DNA of 64,000 bases from Betaproteobacteria bacterium (GTDB lineage: Bacteria > Pseudomonadota > Gammaproteobacteria > Burkholderiales > SG8-39): the NCBI GenBank assembly GCA_016195915.1, contig JACPYS010000012.1:1-64000 (forward strand). Direction: 5' to 3'. Under the pieces are notes generated by a model, which saw only the letters and a list, made by a program, of their open reading frames with translations, was not told where the DNA came from and did not search any database. The position numbers and the translations under genes were made by a program. Position 1 is the stretch's first letter; every line of letters starts with the position of its first letter. This document shows, in pieces, positions 1 to 8,025 of this stretch.

Positions 1-121
1 CTTGATCGACCGTCGCTACAGATGGCCCCGCCGCGTTCCCTATCTGGCTCTGGGATTCATTGAGCACCCACCGTGTTTCCGTGGGAAGGCCGCGTTCAGC
101 CCTGTTGACACAGAAAGCCAT

Positions 122-185
122 ATCAACGTTCGGCTTCAGGCGCGCGCCGCTTGCGGCGCGTCGTTCTGCAAGCCGCTGTTCGGTG
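122..185. repeat. attC-like imperfect hairpin near the left edge
   Basis: CGGCTTCAG (131-139) can pair with CTGCAAGCCG (166-175) leaving one unpaired G, and inside this CGCGCCGC (143-150) pairs with GCGGCGCG (153-160) over a TT loop. Outer AAC (124-126 region) and GTT (178-180) flank it. This nested layout with an extrahelical base in one arm resembles integron attC recombination sites, but the GTTRRRY/RYYYAAC core boxes are only partly matched. It lies on the side of the integron integrase where cassettes would be expected. The rest of 1-238 holds no gene I can support. Confidence 0.3.
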
Positions 186-238
186 GCACACGCGCCCGAA
201 GAGCGCCTGAATGAGCGGCCGGTCTCGGCCAGAGGTGG

Positions 239-1225
239 TCACTCGATCACCCGATCAGCGCGAACAAGTAGCGATTGGGGCACCGTGATGCCCAGCGCCT
301 TTGCGGTCTTCAGGTTGATCATCAAGTGGAACTGCATGGCCCGCTGCACTGGAACGTCGCCTGGTCGCGCGCCGTCGAGGATCTTCGCCACTTGCCCTCC
401 CATCATTGCGAAGACGTCAGTGTGCAATGCGCCGTACGACATCAAGCCGCCGCCTTCCGTGAACTCCGGAAAGGCGTTCATGGACGGCAGCGAATGCTTG
501 AGCCAGAACTGGGCGAGCGTGCGCGCCTCGGGGCCCAGGATCGCGTCCGGATACACGAACACGGCGTCCGGTTTGATCTTCGCAACCTGCTGGAGCGCTG
601 CCGGAATGCTGTCGCGGTCCTTGTACGGAACCATCTGAATCGCGATGCCCAGCTTTGGCGCGGCCTCCCGCGTCAGGCGCCAGCCTTCTGGCGCGTCCTT
701 GGCATCGCCGAAGAACACCACCCGCCTCACCCCCGGAAGCAGTTCCTTCAGGAGCTGGAGCCGCTTCGGGCTGAGTTCCGTCGTCATGCATGTCGTCCCC
801 GTGACGTTGCCGCTCGGACGCGCAAGCTTTGTCACATGCTCGAACGGGTCACAGGAATAGATGACGAGCGGCGTGCGCTTCACGAGCCCCTGGACGATCC
901 GGCCGGCCTGGGTACCAACGACCAAGATCACCTCGGCTTTGAGCTGCTCGAGTTCTTTCGCCAGTGCAGGCAGATGTACGTACTCGCCGATGCGAGGTTC
1001 GATCGCGAGATTTTTCCCCTCCACGTAGCCGTGCTTGGCCAAAGTCTCCTGGAACACGCGGAAGAACTCGAGCGGAGGAAGCTTAGGCGCGCCCGTCGAG
1101 GGTGGTCTGCCGGGGACGAGTATCCCAATCCGGTGCATCGCCTCCGGCTTCTGCGGCCAGGCGTCCTGAGGCAGCAGCAGCGCAATCGCGGCGATGAGTG
1201 TGAGCAACAGGAACGGTTTCTTCAT
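239..1225 (-). CDS. Orphan ABC transporter substrate-binding protein (COG2984 family)
   Basis: A 328-aa secreted substrate-binding protein of the ABC_sub_bind family (PF04392, TrpX/YxeB-like). The start at 1225 is chosen because a classic signal peptide (MKKPFLLLTLIAAIALLLPQ) begins there and a GGGAGGGGG ribosome binding site lies just upstream on the minus strand; an in-frame extension further upstream has no signal-like sequence. Mature protein opens with HRIGILVPG and shows the family's YVEGKNLAIE segment and the C-terminal TAKALGITVPQSLL motif. No permease or ATPase gene is adjacent, so it is an orphan binding protein. It is the same length as the paralogue at 35859-36845. Ligand unknown. 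Confidence 0.85.
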   Translation of the reverse strand: MKKPFLLLTLIAAIALLLPQDAWPQKPEAMHRIGILVPGRPPSTGAPKLPPLEFFRVFQETLAKHGYVEGKNLAIEPRIGEYVHLPALAKELEQLKAEVILVVGTQAGRIVQGLVKRTPLVIYSCDPFEHVTKLARPSGNVTGTTCMTTELSPKRLQLLKELLPGVRRVVFFGDAKDAPEGWRLTREAAPKLGIAIQMVPYKDRDSIPAALQQVAKIKPDAVFVYPDAILGPEARTLAQFWLKHSLPSMNAFPEFTEGGGLMSYGALHTDVFAMMGGQVAKILDGARPGDVPVQRAMQFHLMINLKTAKALGITVPQSLLVRADRVIE

Positions 1226-1478
1226 GAGTGACCCCCTCCCCAGAGCCGCGTCGTTCGATCGCCCGGCCGGCACACTGCGACACTTCAGTACAGTCGTCAG
1301 CACCGCCCCTCCCTCGCCAAGCCAATTCACCGAGTCTACGCTCCAGCGTCAGGCAAGAGTCGAAAGCAGCCACCCTAGTGCTGTCATCGTGCCACCGAAC
1401 GTAATGTCGGGCGCAATTTTGCTGCATAACATGGCCGAGTGCGCCCTATCCTGGCGACCATGACGGGCCGAAACCCGC

Positions 1479-1523
1479 TTGCTGTCTGGCTTTCCCGTTG
1501 ATATACTGTACATCCATACAGTA
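1479..1523 (+). promoter_or_regulatory. Integrase promoter with overlapping LexA operator
   Basis: TTGCTG (1479-1484) and TATACT (1502-1507) are separated by 17 bp, a good sigma70 promoter. TACTGTACATCCATACAGTA (1504-1523) is a perfect LexA box (CTGT-N8-ACAG with TA flanks) covering the -10 hexamer. The GTG start of the integrase follows at 1534. SOS control through a LexA box at this position is established for integron integrases. Confidence 0.85.
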
Positions 1524-1533
1524 CTAACAAACA

Positions 1534-2562
1534 GTGAAAACCGGCATCCCTTTCCGTCCAGCACGACCGCCCGCACCGTTGCCGCTGTTGCGCTCGGCCC
1601 GGTTGTTGGATCAGGTGCGCGAACGCATCCGGTATCTGCATTACAGCATACGCACGGAGGAGGTGTACGTCCACTGGATCAAGGCGTTCATTTTCTTCCA
1701 AGGCCGCCGGAATCCCGGCGAGATGGGCGGGCCCGAGGTGGAAGCGTATCTGTCCTGGCTGGCCAACGAGCGAAACGTGGCGGTATCGACGCATCGGCAG
1801 GCTTTGTCGGCGCTGTTGTTCCTGTATCAGAAGGTGCTCGGCCTGAACCTGCCCTGGATGGAGGCGATTGGCAGGCCTCACCGCGAGCCGCGTTTGCCGG
1901 TGGTGCTGTCGGTCGATGAGGTGACGCGCATTCTGACGCTGCTGCAGGGTGAGCAGCGGCTTTTCGCGCAGTTGCTCTACGGCACCGGCATGCGCATTAC
2001 CGAGGGGCTGCAGTTGCGCGTGAAGGACGTTGATTTCGAGCGGCGCACCATTGTGATTCGTGCCGGAAAGGGCGGCAAGGACCGCGCGGTCATGCTGCCT
2101 CTGACGCTGGTGCCTGCGTTGCACGACCAGTTGGCGCGGGCCCGGGTGCTGTGGTCGGCCGACGGCGAGGCCGGGCGCAGCGGTGTGTCGATGCCGGATG
2201 CATTGGATCGCAAGTATCCCCGCGCCGGCGCGTCGTGGACATGGTTCTGGGTGTTTCCACAGGCCGAACATTCTGTCGATCCACGCTCGGGTGTAGTGCG
2301 CAGACACCATTTATACGACCAGACCTTCCAGCGCGCATTCAAGCGCGCAGTAGAGCGCGCCGGCGTGAACAAGCCCGCCACGCCGCACTCGCTGAGACAT
2401 TCCTTTGCCACGTACCTGCTGCAGACGGGTTACGACATCCGTACCGTGCAGGAACTTCTCGGGCATTCCGACCTGAGTACTACTATGATTTGCACCCACG
2501 TGCTCAAGGTCGGCGGTGGCGGCGTGCGCAGCCCGGTGGATTCGTTGCCGCAGATGCGTTGA
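1534..2562 (+). CDS. intI: Integron integrase IntI, catalytic Tyr replaced by Cys
   Basis: A 342-aa tyrosine-recombinase of the integron integrase type. Box I ([18 protein letters not shown]), the IntI-specific extra segment (about residues 215-250, ALDRKYP...[11 protein letters not shown]) and box II ([15 protein letters not shown], then ELLGHSD) are intact. The tail normally reads [17 protein letters not shown], with Tyr as the nucleophile; here it is [11 protein letters not shown], codon TGC at 2491-2493 (residue 320). One A-to-G change from TAC explains it. Known chemistry of the family needs the Tyr, so the protein is inferred to be inactive for recombination. The GTG start lies 11 bp after the LexA box. 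No clear attI or cassette array is visible. Confidence 0.9.
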   Translation: MKTGIPFRPARPPAPLPLLRSARLLDQVRERIRYLHYSIRTEEVYVHWIKAFIFFQGRRNPGEMGGPEVEAYLSWLANERNVAVSTHRQALSALLFLYQKVLGLNLPWMEAIGRPHREPRLPVVLSVDEVTRILTLLQGEQRLFAQLLYGTGMRITEGLQLRVKDVDFERRTIVIRAGKGGKDRAVMLPLTLVPALHDQLARARVLWSADGEAGRSGVSMPDALDRKYPRAGASWTWFWVFPQAEHSVDPRSGVVRRHHLYDQTFQRAFKRAVERAGVNKPATPHSLRHSFATYLLQTGYDIRTVQELLGHSDLSTTMICTHVLKVGGGGVRSPVDSLPQMR

Positions 2563-2617
2563 TCGTCGCCATCCGCCCTTGCAATTCAATCGTCATCGGT
2601 GAACGCGATCGCTCGTC

Positions 2618-3214
2618 TCACCCCGCTGCGGACATGCCGCCGTCGACGAAAACCGTCTGGCCCATGACGAAATCGGAGGCGCGGCTGGCGAGGCAGATCG
2701 CGGCGCCCGCAAGCTCCTCCAATCTGCCGTTCCGGCCGATCAAGGTGCGCTCGGCCATTTGCTTCCAGCGCACCGGATCGTTCATCACCAGCGCGGTGAG
2801 CGGGGTGGGGAAAGAGCCGGGCGCGAGCCGTTGCGGCAGGAAGAACGGGGCGTCGAGATTGACGCGCATGGTCGCGTCCCAGTCGGTCTCGGTGATCTCG
2901 AGCATCGGCCGGCGGATGTTCACGCCTGCGGCATTGACCACGACGTCCGGGGTGCCGAAGAACTCGGGCGCGCGCGCGGCGCCGGCGAACAGCGCATCGC
3001 GCTCGGCGAGGTCGCAGGGCAGAGCGGCGGCGCGGCCGCCGGCGTCTTCGATCTCGGTCCTGGCCTGTTCCAGTTCAGCAGCCCGGCGCGCGACCAGTAC
3101 CACACAGGCGCCGGCCGCGGCATAGGCCTGCGCGATCGACTTTCCGATTCCCGAGTTCGCGCCCGTCACCAGGGCGACCTTCTGCGCGAGACTGAACAGG
3201 TCCGCGACGACCAT
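2618..3214 (-). pseudogene. SDR oxidoreductase with the catalytic middle deleted
   Basis: The N-terminal half is a normal short-chain dehydrogenase: VALVTGANSGIGKSIA nucleotide-binding motif, VVVNAAGVN, and the MRVNLDAPFF helix. The C-terminal part is also normal (APGSFPTPLTA, ICLASRASDFVMGQTVFVDG). The roughly 60 residues that should lie between them, carrying the catalytic Ser, Tyr-x-x-x-Lys, are missing, with the join near 2825-2840. The reading frame survives, giving 198-203 aa instead of about 250. A GTG at 3229 is an alternative start. It lies just downstream of a similarly truncated dehydrogenase and is inferred to be catalytically dead. Confidence 0.75.
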
Positions 3215-3270
3215 GCGCCATTGGGTCACCGGCGCGCCGCGCTCGAACGGTTCGTCCGGAAAGTATTACT

Positions 3271-3399
3271 TCAGCCGGTCATCGGCGGTGCGCGCGTGCG
3301 CCGCTCGATCTGCGCGAGCATTTCGGCCACCACTTTCTGCGCGCCGGCGGATTCCGTGTCCGGGGTCTTGCTCGCGTTCTTCAGATAGTGGATGGCCAT
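3271..3399 (-). pseudogene. Remnant of a histidinol dehydrogenase-like enzyme
   Basis: Only about 42 codons. The N-terminus (MAIHYLKNASKTPDTES..., then KVVAEMLAQIERR) resembles the start of the histidinol dehydrogenase family, whose members also act as sulfopropanediol dehydrogenases. A good ribosome binding site (GGAGG) precedes the ATG at 3399. After IERR the sequence runs into a short unrelated or C-terminal tail and stops. A full enzyme has about 430 residues, so nearly everything is deleted. The SDR remnant follows 42-56 bp downstream on the same strand, suggesting a former two-gene dehydrogenase operon. Family assignment from so few residues is tentative. Confidence 0.45.
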
Positions 3400-3491
3400 C
3401 GCGTCATCCTCCGCGATGAGCCTCGCCAGCGTCAAGTGAGATGTTCGGCTCGCCGCGCGGGCGAGCGCAGGTTTTGCGATACCATGGTCCG

Positions 3492-3580
3492 AAGGAGCCT
3501 GCCGCATCAAAGCTTTGGTCTACACCGCCCCCGATCAGGTGCGCTACCGCGGGGAGCTGGACCCGGTGCCGGCAAGCGGG
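3492..3580 (+). pseudogene. N-terminal remnant of a zinc alcohol dehydrogenase
   Basis: AAGGAG at 3492-3497 is followed 8 nt later by ATC AAA GCT TTG GTC TAC, which reads xKALVYTAPDQVRYRGELDPVPA. This is the usual beginning of a zinc-dependent alcohol dehydrogenase, but the start codon is ATC instead of ATG and similarity ends after about 24 codons. Nothing downstream continues the family. The stretch from 3581 to about 3690 shows no gene. It is part of a decayed patch with the two minus-strand dehydrogenase remnants. Confidence 0.45.
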
Positions 3581-3691
3581 TGGCGGCGAAGCCTCGCGCC
3601 GCGCGTTCCGGTTCGTGTGCATCACGGTAGCGGTCTCCTGCGTGGCCGGATTCGTGCCGCAGCTGTCGCCGTGGTCGCTGCGCTGACCGGC

Positions 3692-3719
3692 TTGGTGGTC
3701 GCGTCGCACTGTGTAGAAT
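3692..3719 (+). promoter_or_regulatory. Predicted promoter of the nitrile hydratase operon
   Basis: TTGGTG (3692-3697) and TAGAAT (3714-3719) with a 16-bp spacer. Immediately downstream is a perfect tandem 10-bp repeat, TCACTTGGGA twice at 3722-3741, in the leader before the ATG at 3756. The role of the duplication is unknown. Confidence 0.45.
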
Positions 3720-3755
3720 CCTCACTTGGGATCACTTGGGAGTTCGCGCGGGATC

Positions 3756-4076
3756 ATGATCGAACGCAGCCATCACGACATGGGCGGTCTCCCCGCCGGC
3801 AAGGTCGAAACCAGCGAACACGACTACGCCGAATGGGAGAGGCGCGTGGATGCGCTGATGATGTTGCTCACCGGCGTGGTGGGCGGCAAGCAGCGCATGA
3901 CGGTGGATGAACTGAGAAAGAACATCGAGTCGATCGGCCCCGAGGCCTACGACCGGATGAGCTATTACGAACGCTGGGTCATCTCCCTCACGCAAACCAT
4001 GCTGCAACGCGGGCTGATCACGACCGAGGATCTGACCAAAAAGCTCGCCGAGGTGGAGCAACGTGCTCGAGCCTAG
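3756..4076 (+). CDS. Nitrile hydratase family beta subunit, N-terminal half
   Basis: A 106-aa protein matching the N-terminal half of nitrile hydratase beta: HDMGGLPAGKV near the start, EWERRVDALMMLL, then the SYYERWVISLTQTMLQRGLIT segment typical of the alpha-contacting helices. The ATG at 3756 gives the expected MIERSHHDMGG start. It stops exactly where a single-chain beta would continue into its SH3-like half, which is encoded by the next gene with a 14-bp overlap. Such a split is known in thiocyanate hydrolase and in a few three-subunit nitrile hydratases. Together the three proteins should form one metalloenzyme converting a nitrile or thiocyanate by hydration; the substrate is unknown. 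Confidence 0.85.
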   Translation: MIERSHHDMGGLPAGKVETSEHDYAEWERRVDALMMLLTGVVGGKQRMTVDELRKNIESIGPEAYDRMSYYERWVISLTQTMLQRGLITTEDLTKKLAEVEQRARA

Positions 4077-4350
4077 GTTCCAGACCGGCGACCGCGTCAA
4101 GGTGATCAAGGCGGCGCCGCTCGGCCACGTGCGCACCCCGTGGTATGTCCGCGGCCAGGTCGGCGTGATCGAGCGCCTGTGCGGAAAATTCGGCAACCCC
4201 GAGGAACTGGCCTACGCGCGCAGCGGCGAGCCGAAGCAACCGCTCTACCGGGTCCGATTTGCGCAGACGGAGCTCTGGCCGGATTACGCGGGCAAACCCG
4301 GCGACGTGGTGGAGGTCGAAATTTTTCAGCACTGGCTCGAGCAGGCCTGA
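4063..4350 (+). CDS. Nitrile hydratase family beta subunit, C-terminal half
   Basis: A 95-aa protein equal to the SH3-like C-terminal domain of nitrile hydratase beta: FQTGDRVKVI, HVRTPWYVRGQVGVIERL, then LYRVRFAQTELWPDYAG and VVEVEIFQHWLE. The Arg in the HVRTPWYVRG loop corresponds to the position where beta-subunit Arg contacts the oxidised cysteine ligands in the family. It starts with GTG at 4063, inside the end of the preceding gene, and ends 1 nt before the alpha-subunit ATG, so the three are very likely translationally coupled. The separation from the N-terminal half is by a real stop (TAG at 4074-4076) with its own start codon, not a simple frameshift artefact pattern. Confidence 0.85.
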   Translation: MLEPRFQTGDRVKVIKAAPLGHVRTPWYVRGQVGVIERLCGKFGNPEELAYARSGEPKQPLYRVRFAQTELWPDYAGKPGDVVEVEIFQHWLEQA

Positions 4351-4351
4351 A

Positions 4352-4954
4352 ATGGGCATCCCTGAAGAACTCGGCAAGTATCGGCCGCTCTCGTATTTCC
4401 AGATGATGGAGGTGAGCCTGCGCGAACTGCTGGTGGAGAAGGGCGTGGTGAGCGAAGCGGAGATGGCGCAGGCGATGCAAGAGATACGCGCGCGCGGCCC
4501 GGAGCGCGGCGCGAAAATGGTTGCGCGCGCCTGGCTCGATCCGGCCTACAAGGAGCGCATGCTCGCGAACGGCAGTCAGGCCGCGGAGGAACTCGGCTTC
4601 GAGGTGCCCGGGCTGAAGCTGATCGTCGTGGCGAACACGCCGGCCGTGCACAACGTGATCGTATGCACCCTCTGCTCATGCTACCCGCGGATGCTGCTCG
4701 GCCTGCCGCCCGACTGGTACAAGTCGCACGCTTACCGCCGGCGCGTGGTGCGCGAGCCGCGCGCGGTGCTGGCGGAATTCGGCACCGAGATTTCGGAGGC
4801 CGTAACCATCCGGGTGCACGATTCGACCGCCGACATGCGCTACATGGTGTTGCCGCTGCGCCCGGCAGGCACCGAGGGCTGGAGCGAGGAGCAGCTCGCG
4901 GGCCTCGTCACGCGTGACAGCCTCATCGGCGTCAAGACCGCCAACAACCCCTGA
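4352..4954 (+). CDS. Nitrile hydratase/thiocyanate hydrolase family alpha (metal-binding) subunit
   Basis: A 200-aa metal subunit. The metal-binding claw reads VCTLCSCYPR; Thr after the first Cys is the cobalt-type signature (iron-type enzymes carry Ser). It is followed by the conserved GLPPDWYKSHAYRRRVVREP and VHDSTADMRYMVLP segments, and ends RPAGTEGWSEEQLA...VTRDSLIGV. ATG at 4352 follows the beta-C stop by one base. Family members modify two of the claw cysteines to sulfenic and sulfinic acids. No nitrile hydratase activator gene is recognisable nearby, so metallochaperone function must come from elsewhere or from one of the small subunits. It could be thiocyanate hydrolase gamma, but chain lengths resemble nitrile hydratase more. 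Confidence 0.9.
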   Translation: MGIPEELGKYRPLSYFQMMEVSLRELLVEKGVVSEAEMAQAMQEIRARGPERGAKMVARAWLDPAYKERMLANGSQAAEELGFEVPGLKLIVVANTPAVHNVIVCTLCSCYPRMLLGLPPDWYKSHAYRRRVVREPRAVLAEFGTEISEAVTIRVHDSTADMRYMVLPLRPAGTEGWSEEQLAGLVTRDSLIGVKTANNP

Positions 4955-4962
4955 GGACAGAC

Positions 4963-6087
4963 ATGAGCAGCAAGCTATTCGAGCCTATCCGGCTCGGCGG
5001 TGTGACCTTGCCCAATCGCGTGGTGGTGGCACCCATGTGCCAGTACTCCGCCAACGACGGCTGCATGAGCGACTGGCACCTGATGCACCTGGGCAGCATG
5101 GCGATTGCGGGCGCTGGCGCGGTAGTGATCGAAGCGAGCGGCGTGACGCGCGAAGCGCGCATTACCCATGGATGTACGGGCCTCTATAGCGACGACAACG
5201 AAGCAGCGATGAAGCGCGTGGTGGATGCCTGCCGCCGCGTGTCGCGCTCGGCGTTCGGCGTGCAGCTCGCCCATGCGGGCCGCAAGGCCTCCTCCCAATT
5301 TCCCTGGGCCGGCCACAGCGCGCTCGGCGCGCTGGAATCGCCCTGGCCGACCGCGTCTTCATCGGCGGTGCCGCTGGCCGACGGCTGGCATACGCCGCAT
5401 GCACTCTACCCAGATGAACTCAAGGGCGTCGCGGCGGCTTTCGCGGGAGCTGCAAGGCGCGCGCTGCGCATCGGGCTGGACCTCGTCGAATTGCACTCGG
5501 CGCACGGTTACCTGCTGCACCAGTTTCTGTCCCCGCTTTGCAACCGGCGCACGGACGCCTATGGCGGCAGCCTGGAGAACCGCATGCGCTTTCCGCTCGA
5601 GGTGGCGAAAGCCTTGCGCGATGCCTGGCCGAAGGAGCGCATCCTCGGTGCGCGCATCACGGCGAGTGACTGGGCCGAGGGCGGCGCGACACCGGAGGAT
5701 TGCGTGCGTTACGCGAAGGAACTGAAATCGATCGGCTTCGACTACGTATGCGTATCGAGCGGAGGCATCGTGCTCTCCCAGAAGATCAAGGTGGGTCCGG
5801 GCTATCAGGTCGCGTTCGCTGAGAAGGTGAAGAAGGAGGCCGGCATCGCGGTGCGCGCGGTCGGCCTGATTGCCGATATCGAGCAGGCCGAGGACATCGT
5901 GGCTACAGGCAAGGCGGACATGGTCGCGCTTGCCCGCGGCCTGCTCGACAATCCGCGTTGGGTCTGGCATGCCGCCGAGCGCCTGGGGGTGAAAATCGAT
6001 TATCCACCGCAGTATGCCCGAGCCCATCATTCGATCTGGCCAGGCGCCGCGATCGCGCGACCCGCCGCCGCCGCCGCCGTCGCCTAG
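4963..6087 (+). CDS. Old Yellow Enzyme family NADH:flavin oxidoreductase (YqjM/XenA type)
   Basis: A 374-aa FMN-dependent TIM-barrel ene-reductase. Cys26 sits in APMCQYS, the thiol position that tunes the flavin in YqjM/XenA enzymes; the substrate-binding region reads ELHSAHGYLLHQFLSPLCN followed by RTDAYGGSLENRMRF. The phosphate-binding end VALARGLLDNPRW is intact. It starts 8 nt after the nitrile hydratase alpha stop and is clearly in the same operon, hinting at an unsaturated nitrile or similar substrate, although such enzymes are promiscuous. An Ala-rich tail closes the protein. Reaction predicted: NAD(P)H-dependent reduction of an activated C=C bond in the cytoplasm. Confidence 0.9.
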   Translation: MSSKLFEPIRLGGVTLPNRVVVAPMCQYSANDGCMSDWHLMHLGSMAIAGAGAVVIEASGVTREARITHGCTGLYSDDNEAAMKRVVDACRRVSRSAFGVQLAHAGRKASSQFPWAGHSALGALESPWPTASSSAVPLADGWHTPHALYPDELKGVAAAFAGAARRALRIGLDLVELHSAHGYLLHQFLSPLCNRRTDAYGGSLENRMRFPLEVAKALRDAWPKERILGARITASDWAEGGATPEDCVRYAKELKSIGFDYVCVSSGGIVLSQKIKVGPGYQVAFAEKVKKEAGIAVRAVGLIADIEQAEDIVATGKADMVALARGLLDNPRWVWHAAERLGVKIDYPPQYARAHHSIWPGAAIARPAAAAAVA

Positions 6088-6120
6088 AGATTTTCTTCGC
6101 CGCGCTGAGAATGGACCGGC

Positions 6121-7956
6121 ATGACCCTGCTCACGCTCGTCGATGGCCAGCTTGCCTACGGCATGCTGCCGCTGCTCGACCGTGCGTCGCTTGCAGTGCA
6201 GGAAGGCGAGCGCATCGGCCTCATCGGTCGCAATGGCACAGGCAAGTCCTCGCTCCTTTCGGTGATCGCCGGCAACGCACCGCTCGATGACGGGGAACTG
6301 CGCGCCAGGGACGGCCTGCGCATCGCGGCGGTGGAGCAGGAGCCGTCGCTGCCCGATGCGCCGACGCTGCGCGAGAGCCTTGCGCTGCGCGGACATATTT
6401 CCGCGACGCACGACGAACGCGAGCGCTGGCGAACCGAAGCGCGCCTGGTCGAATTCCTGCACCGCTTCGGCATCGAGGCCGAAGCGGCGTGGGCGGATGC
6501 TTCGGGTGGCGAGAGGAAACGTGCCGCGCTCGCACTCGCGTTCGCGCTGCAACCGGACCTGCTATTGCTCGACGAGCCGACCAACCACCTCGACATAGAC
6601 GGCATTACGCTGCTCGAAGCCGCGCTGCTCAAACACAGTGCCTCGGGCGCCGTCGCGTCGATCATAGTCACCCACGACCGTTTCTTCCTGGACCGTGTGG
6701 CGACCCGCATCGTCGAGCTCGACCGCGGCGTGCTGCGTTCCTACCCCGGGGATTTCTCCACCGCCGAGCGCGTGAAGGCCGACCAGCTCGCCGCGGAGGA
6801 TATCGCCAATCGCCGCTTCGACAAGTTCTGGGCGCAGGAAGAAGTCTGGATCCGCAAGGGCGTCGAAGCGCGCCGCACCCGCAACGAAGGGCGCGTGCGC
6901 CGTCTGGAGATGTTGCGCGGCGAACGCTCGGCGCGCCGCGAGCGGCTCGGCAACGTCCGGCTTGCGATCGATGCCGGGGAGCGCTCGGGCAAGCTCGTCG
7001 CCGAACTCGATCGCGTCAGCAAGTCGTTCGGTGGGCGCGCGATCGTGAAGGGCTTTTCGACGCGCATCGCGCGCGGCGACCGCGTCGGCCTGATCGGCGC
7101 GAATGGCGCGGGCAAGTCGACACTGATCAAACTGATCCTCGGCACGCTCGCGCCCGACGCGGGACGCGTGAGGCTCGGCACCAATGTCACGGTGGCGTAT
7201 TTCGACCAGCTGCGCGAGCAGCTCGACCCCGAGTGCACGGTGGCCGAAGTCGTCAGCCCCGGCTCCGACTGGGTGGAAGTGAACGGCGCGCGCAGGCACG
7301 TGCTGAGCTATCTCGGCGATTTTCTCTTCCCGCCGCGGCGCGTGAAATCTCCCGTGAAGATGCTCTCGGGAGGCGAGCGCAATCGCCTGCTTCTGGCGCG
7401 GATGTTTGCGCGGCCGGCCAACCTGCTGGTGCTCGACGAGCCGACGAACGATCTCGATATCGAATCGCTTGAACTGCTCGAACAGACGCTGCAGGAGTAC
7501 ACGGGGACGCTGCTGCTCGTGAGCCACGATCGCGCCTTTCTCGATAACGTGGTCACGCAGACGATTGCGGCCGAAGGCGGCGGCTTCTGGCGCGAATACG
7601 TCGGCGGCTACAGCGACTGGCTGGCGCAACGTCCGGCACCGGGTGACGCGGTGGCCGTACCGTGCCCGCTGCCGAAGCCCGCCGAGGCGGCGTCGTCACC
7701 GGCGGCAGCGCCGGCTCGCGCTCGTGTGAAACTCAGCTATAAGGAGCAGCGCGAACTCGACGCGCTGCCGGCCGGCATCGAGGCGCTGGAGACCGAGCAG
7801 GGCGCGCTCGCAACCCGCATGAGCGGGGCCGGCTATTACACCCAGGACGCGAGAATCATCCGCCGGGACCAGCAGCGCGCGGAGGAAATCGAAGCCTCGC
7901 TGATGGAAAAGCTCCACCGCTGGGAGTCCCTCGAGGGGAAGGCCGGAAGCGGATAG
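6121..7956 (+). CDS. uup: ABC-F ATPase Uup
   Basis: A 611-aa soluble ABC-F protein with two ATPase domains. Domain 1: Walker A GRNGTGKSS (about 36-44), signature SGGERKR, Walker B LLLLDEPTNHLD. Domain 2: GANGAGKST, LSGGERNRLLLARMF, LLVLDEPTNDLD. A linker rich in Arg/Glu (about 225-280) joins them and the C-terminus carries the KLSYKEQRELDALPAGIEALE coiled-coil DNA-binding region that marks Uup. The family acts on ribosomes and branched DNA intermediates and reduces precise transposon excision. It starts 33 bp after the OYE gene and may be read from the same transcript, though the functional link is not obvious. Confidence 0.93.
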   Translation: MTLLTLVDGQLAYGMLPLLDRASLAVQEGERIGLIGRNGTGKSSLLSVIAGNAPLDDGELRARDGLRIAAVEQEPSLPDAPTLRESLALRGHISATHDERERWRTEARLVEFLHRFGIEAEAAWADASGGERKRAALALAFALQPDLLLLDEPTNHLDIDGITLLEAALLKHSASGAVASIIVTHDRFFLDRVATRIVELDRGVLRSYPGDFSTAERVKADQLAAEDIANRRFDKFWAQEEVWIRKGVEARRTRNEGRVRRLEMLRGERSARRERLGNVRLAIDAGERSGKLVAELDRVSKSFGGRAIVKGFSTRIARGDRVGLIGANGAGKSTLIKLILGTLAPDAGRVRLGTNVTVAYFDQLREQLDPECTVAEVVSPGSDWVEVNGARRHVLSYLGDFLFPPRRVKSPVKMLSGGERNRLLLARMFARPANLLVLDEPTNDLDIESLELLEQTLQEYTGTLLLVSHDRAFLDNVVTQTIAAEGGGFWREYVGGYSDWLAQRPAPGDAVAVPCPLPKPAEAASSPAAAPARARVKLSYKEQRELDALPAGIEALETEQGALATRMSGAGYYTQDARIIRRDQQRAEEIEASLMEKLHRWESLEGKAGSG

Positions 7957-8025
7957 TTACTTGGCTAACTTGGCCAAATAATTGTAAAATGCATGTGGCG
8001 TTTGCTGTTGATCGGGGAGTCAGCC

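Noticed and set aside
1331-1478. attI site upstream of intI
   Set aside because: No GTTRRRY core in a suitable position could be found; an attI cannot be supported by eye.
3756-4954. Calling the nitrile hydratase genes scnBAC (thiocyanate hydrolase) outright
   Set aside because: Gene order fits, but all three chains are shorter than thiocyanate hydrolase subunits and the alpha chain reads like ordinary nitrile hydratase; the sequence alone does not decide.
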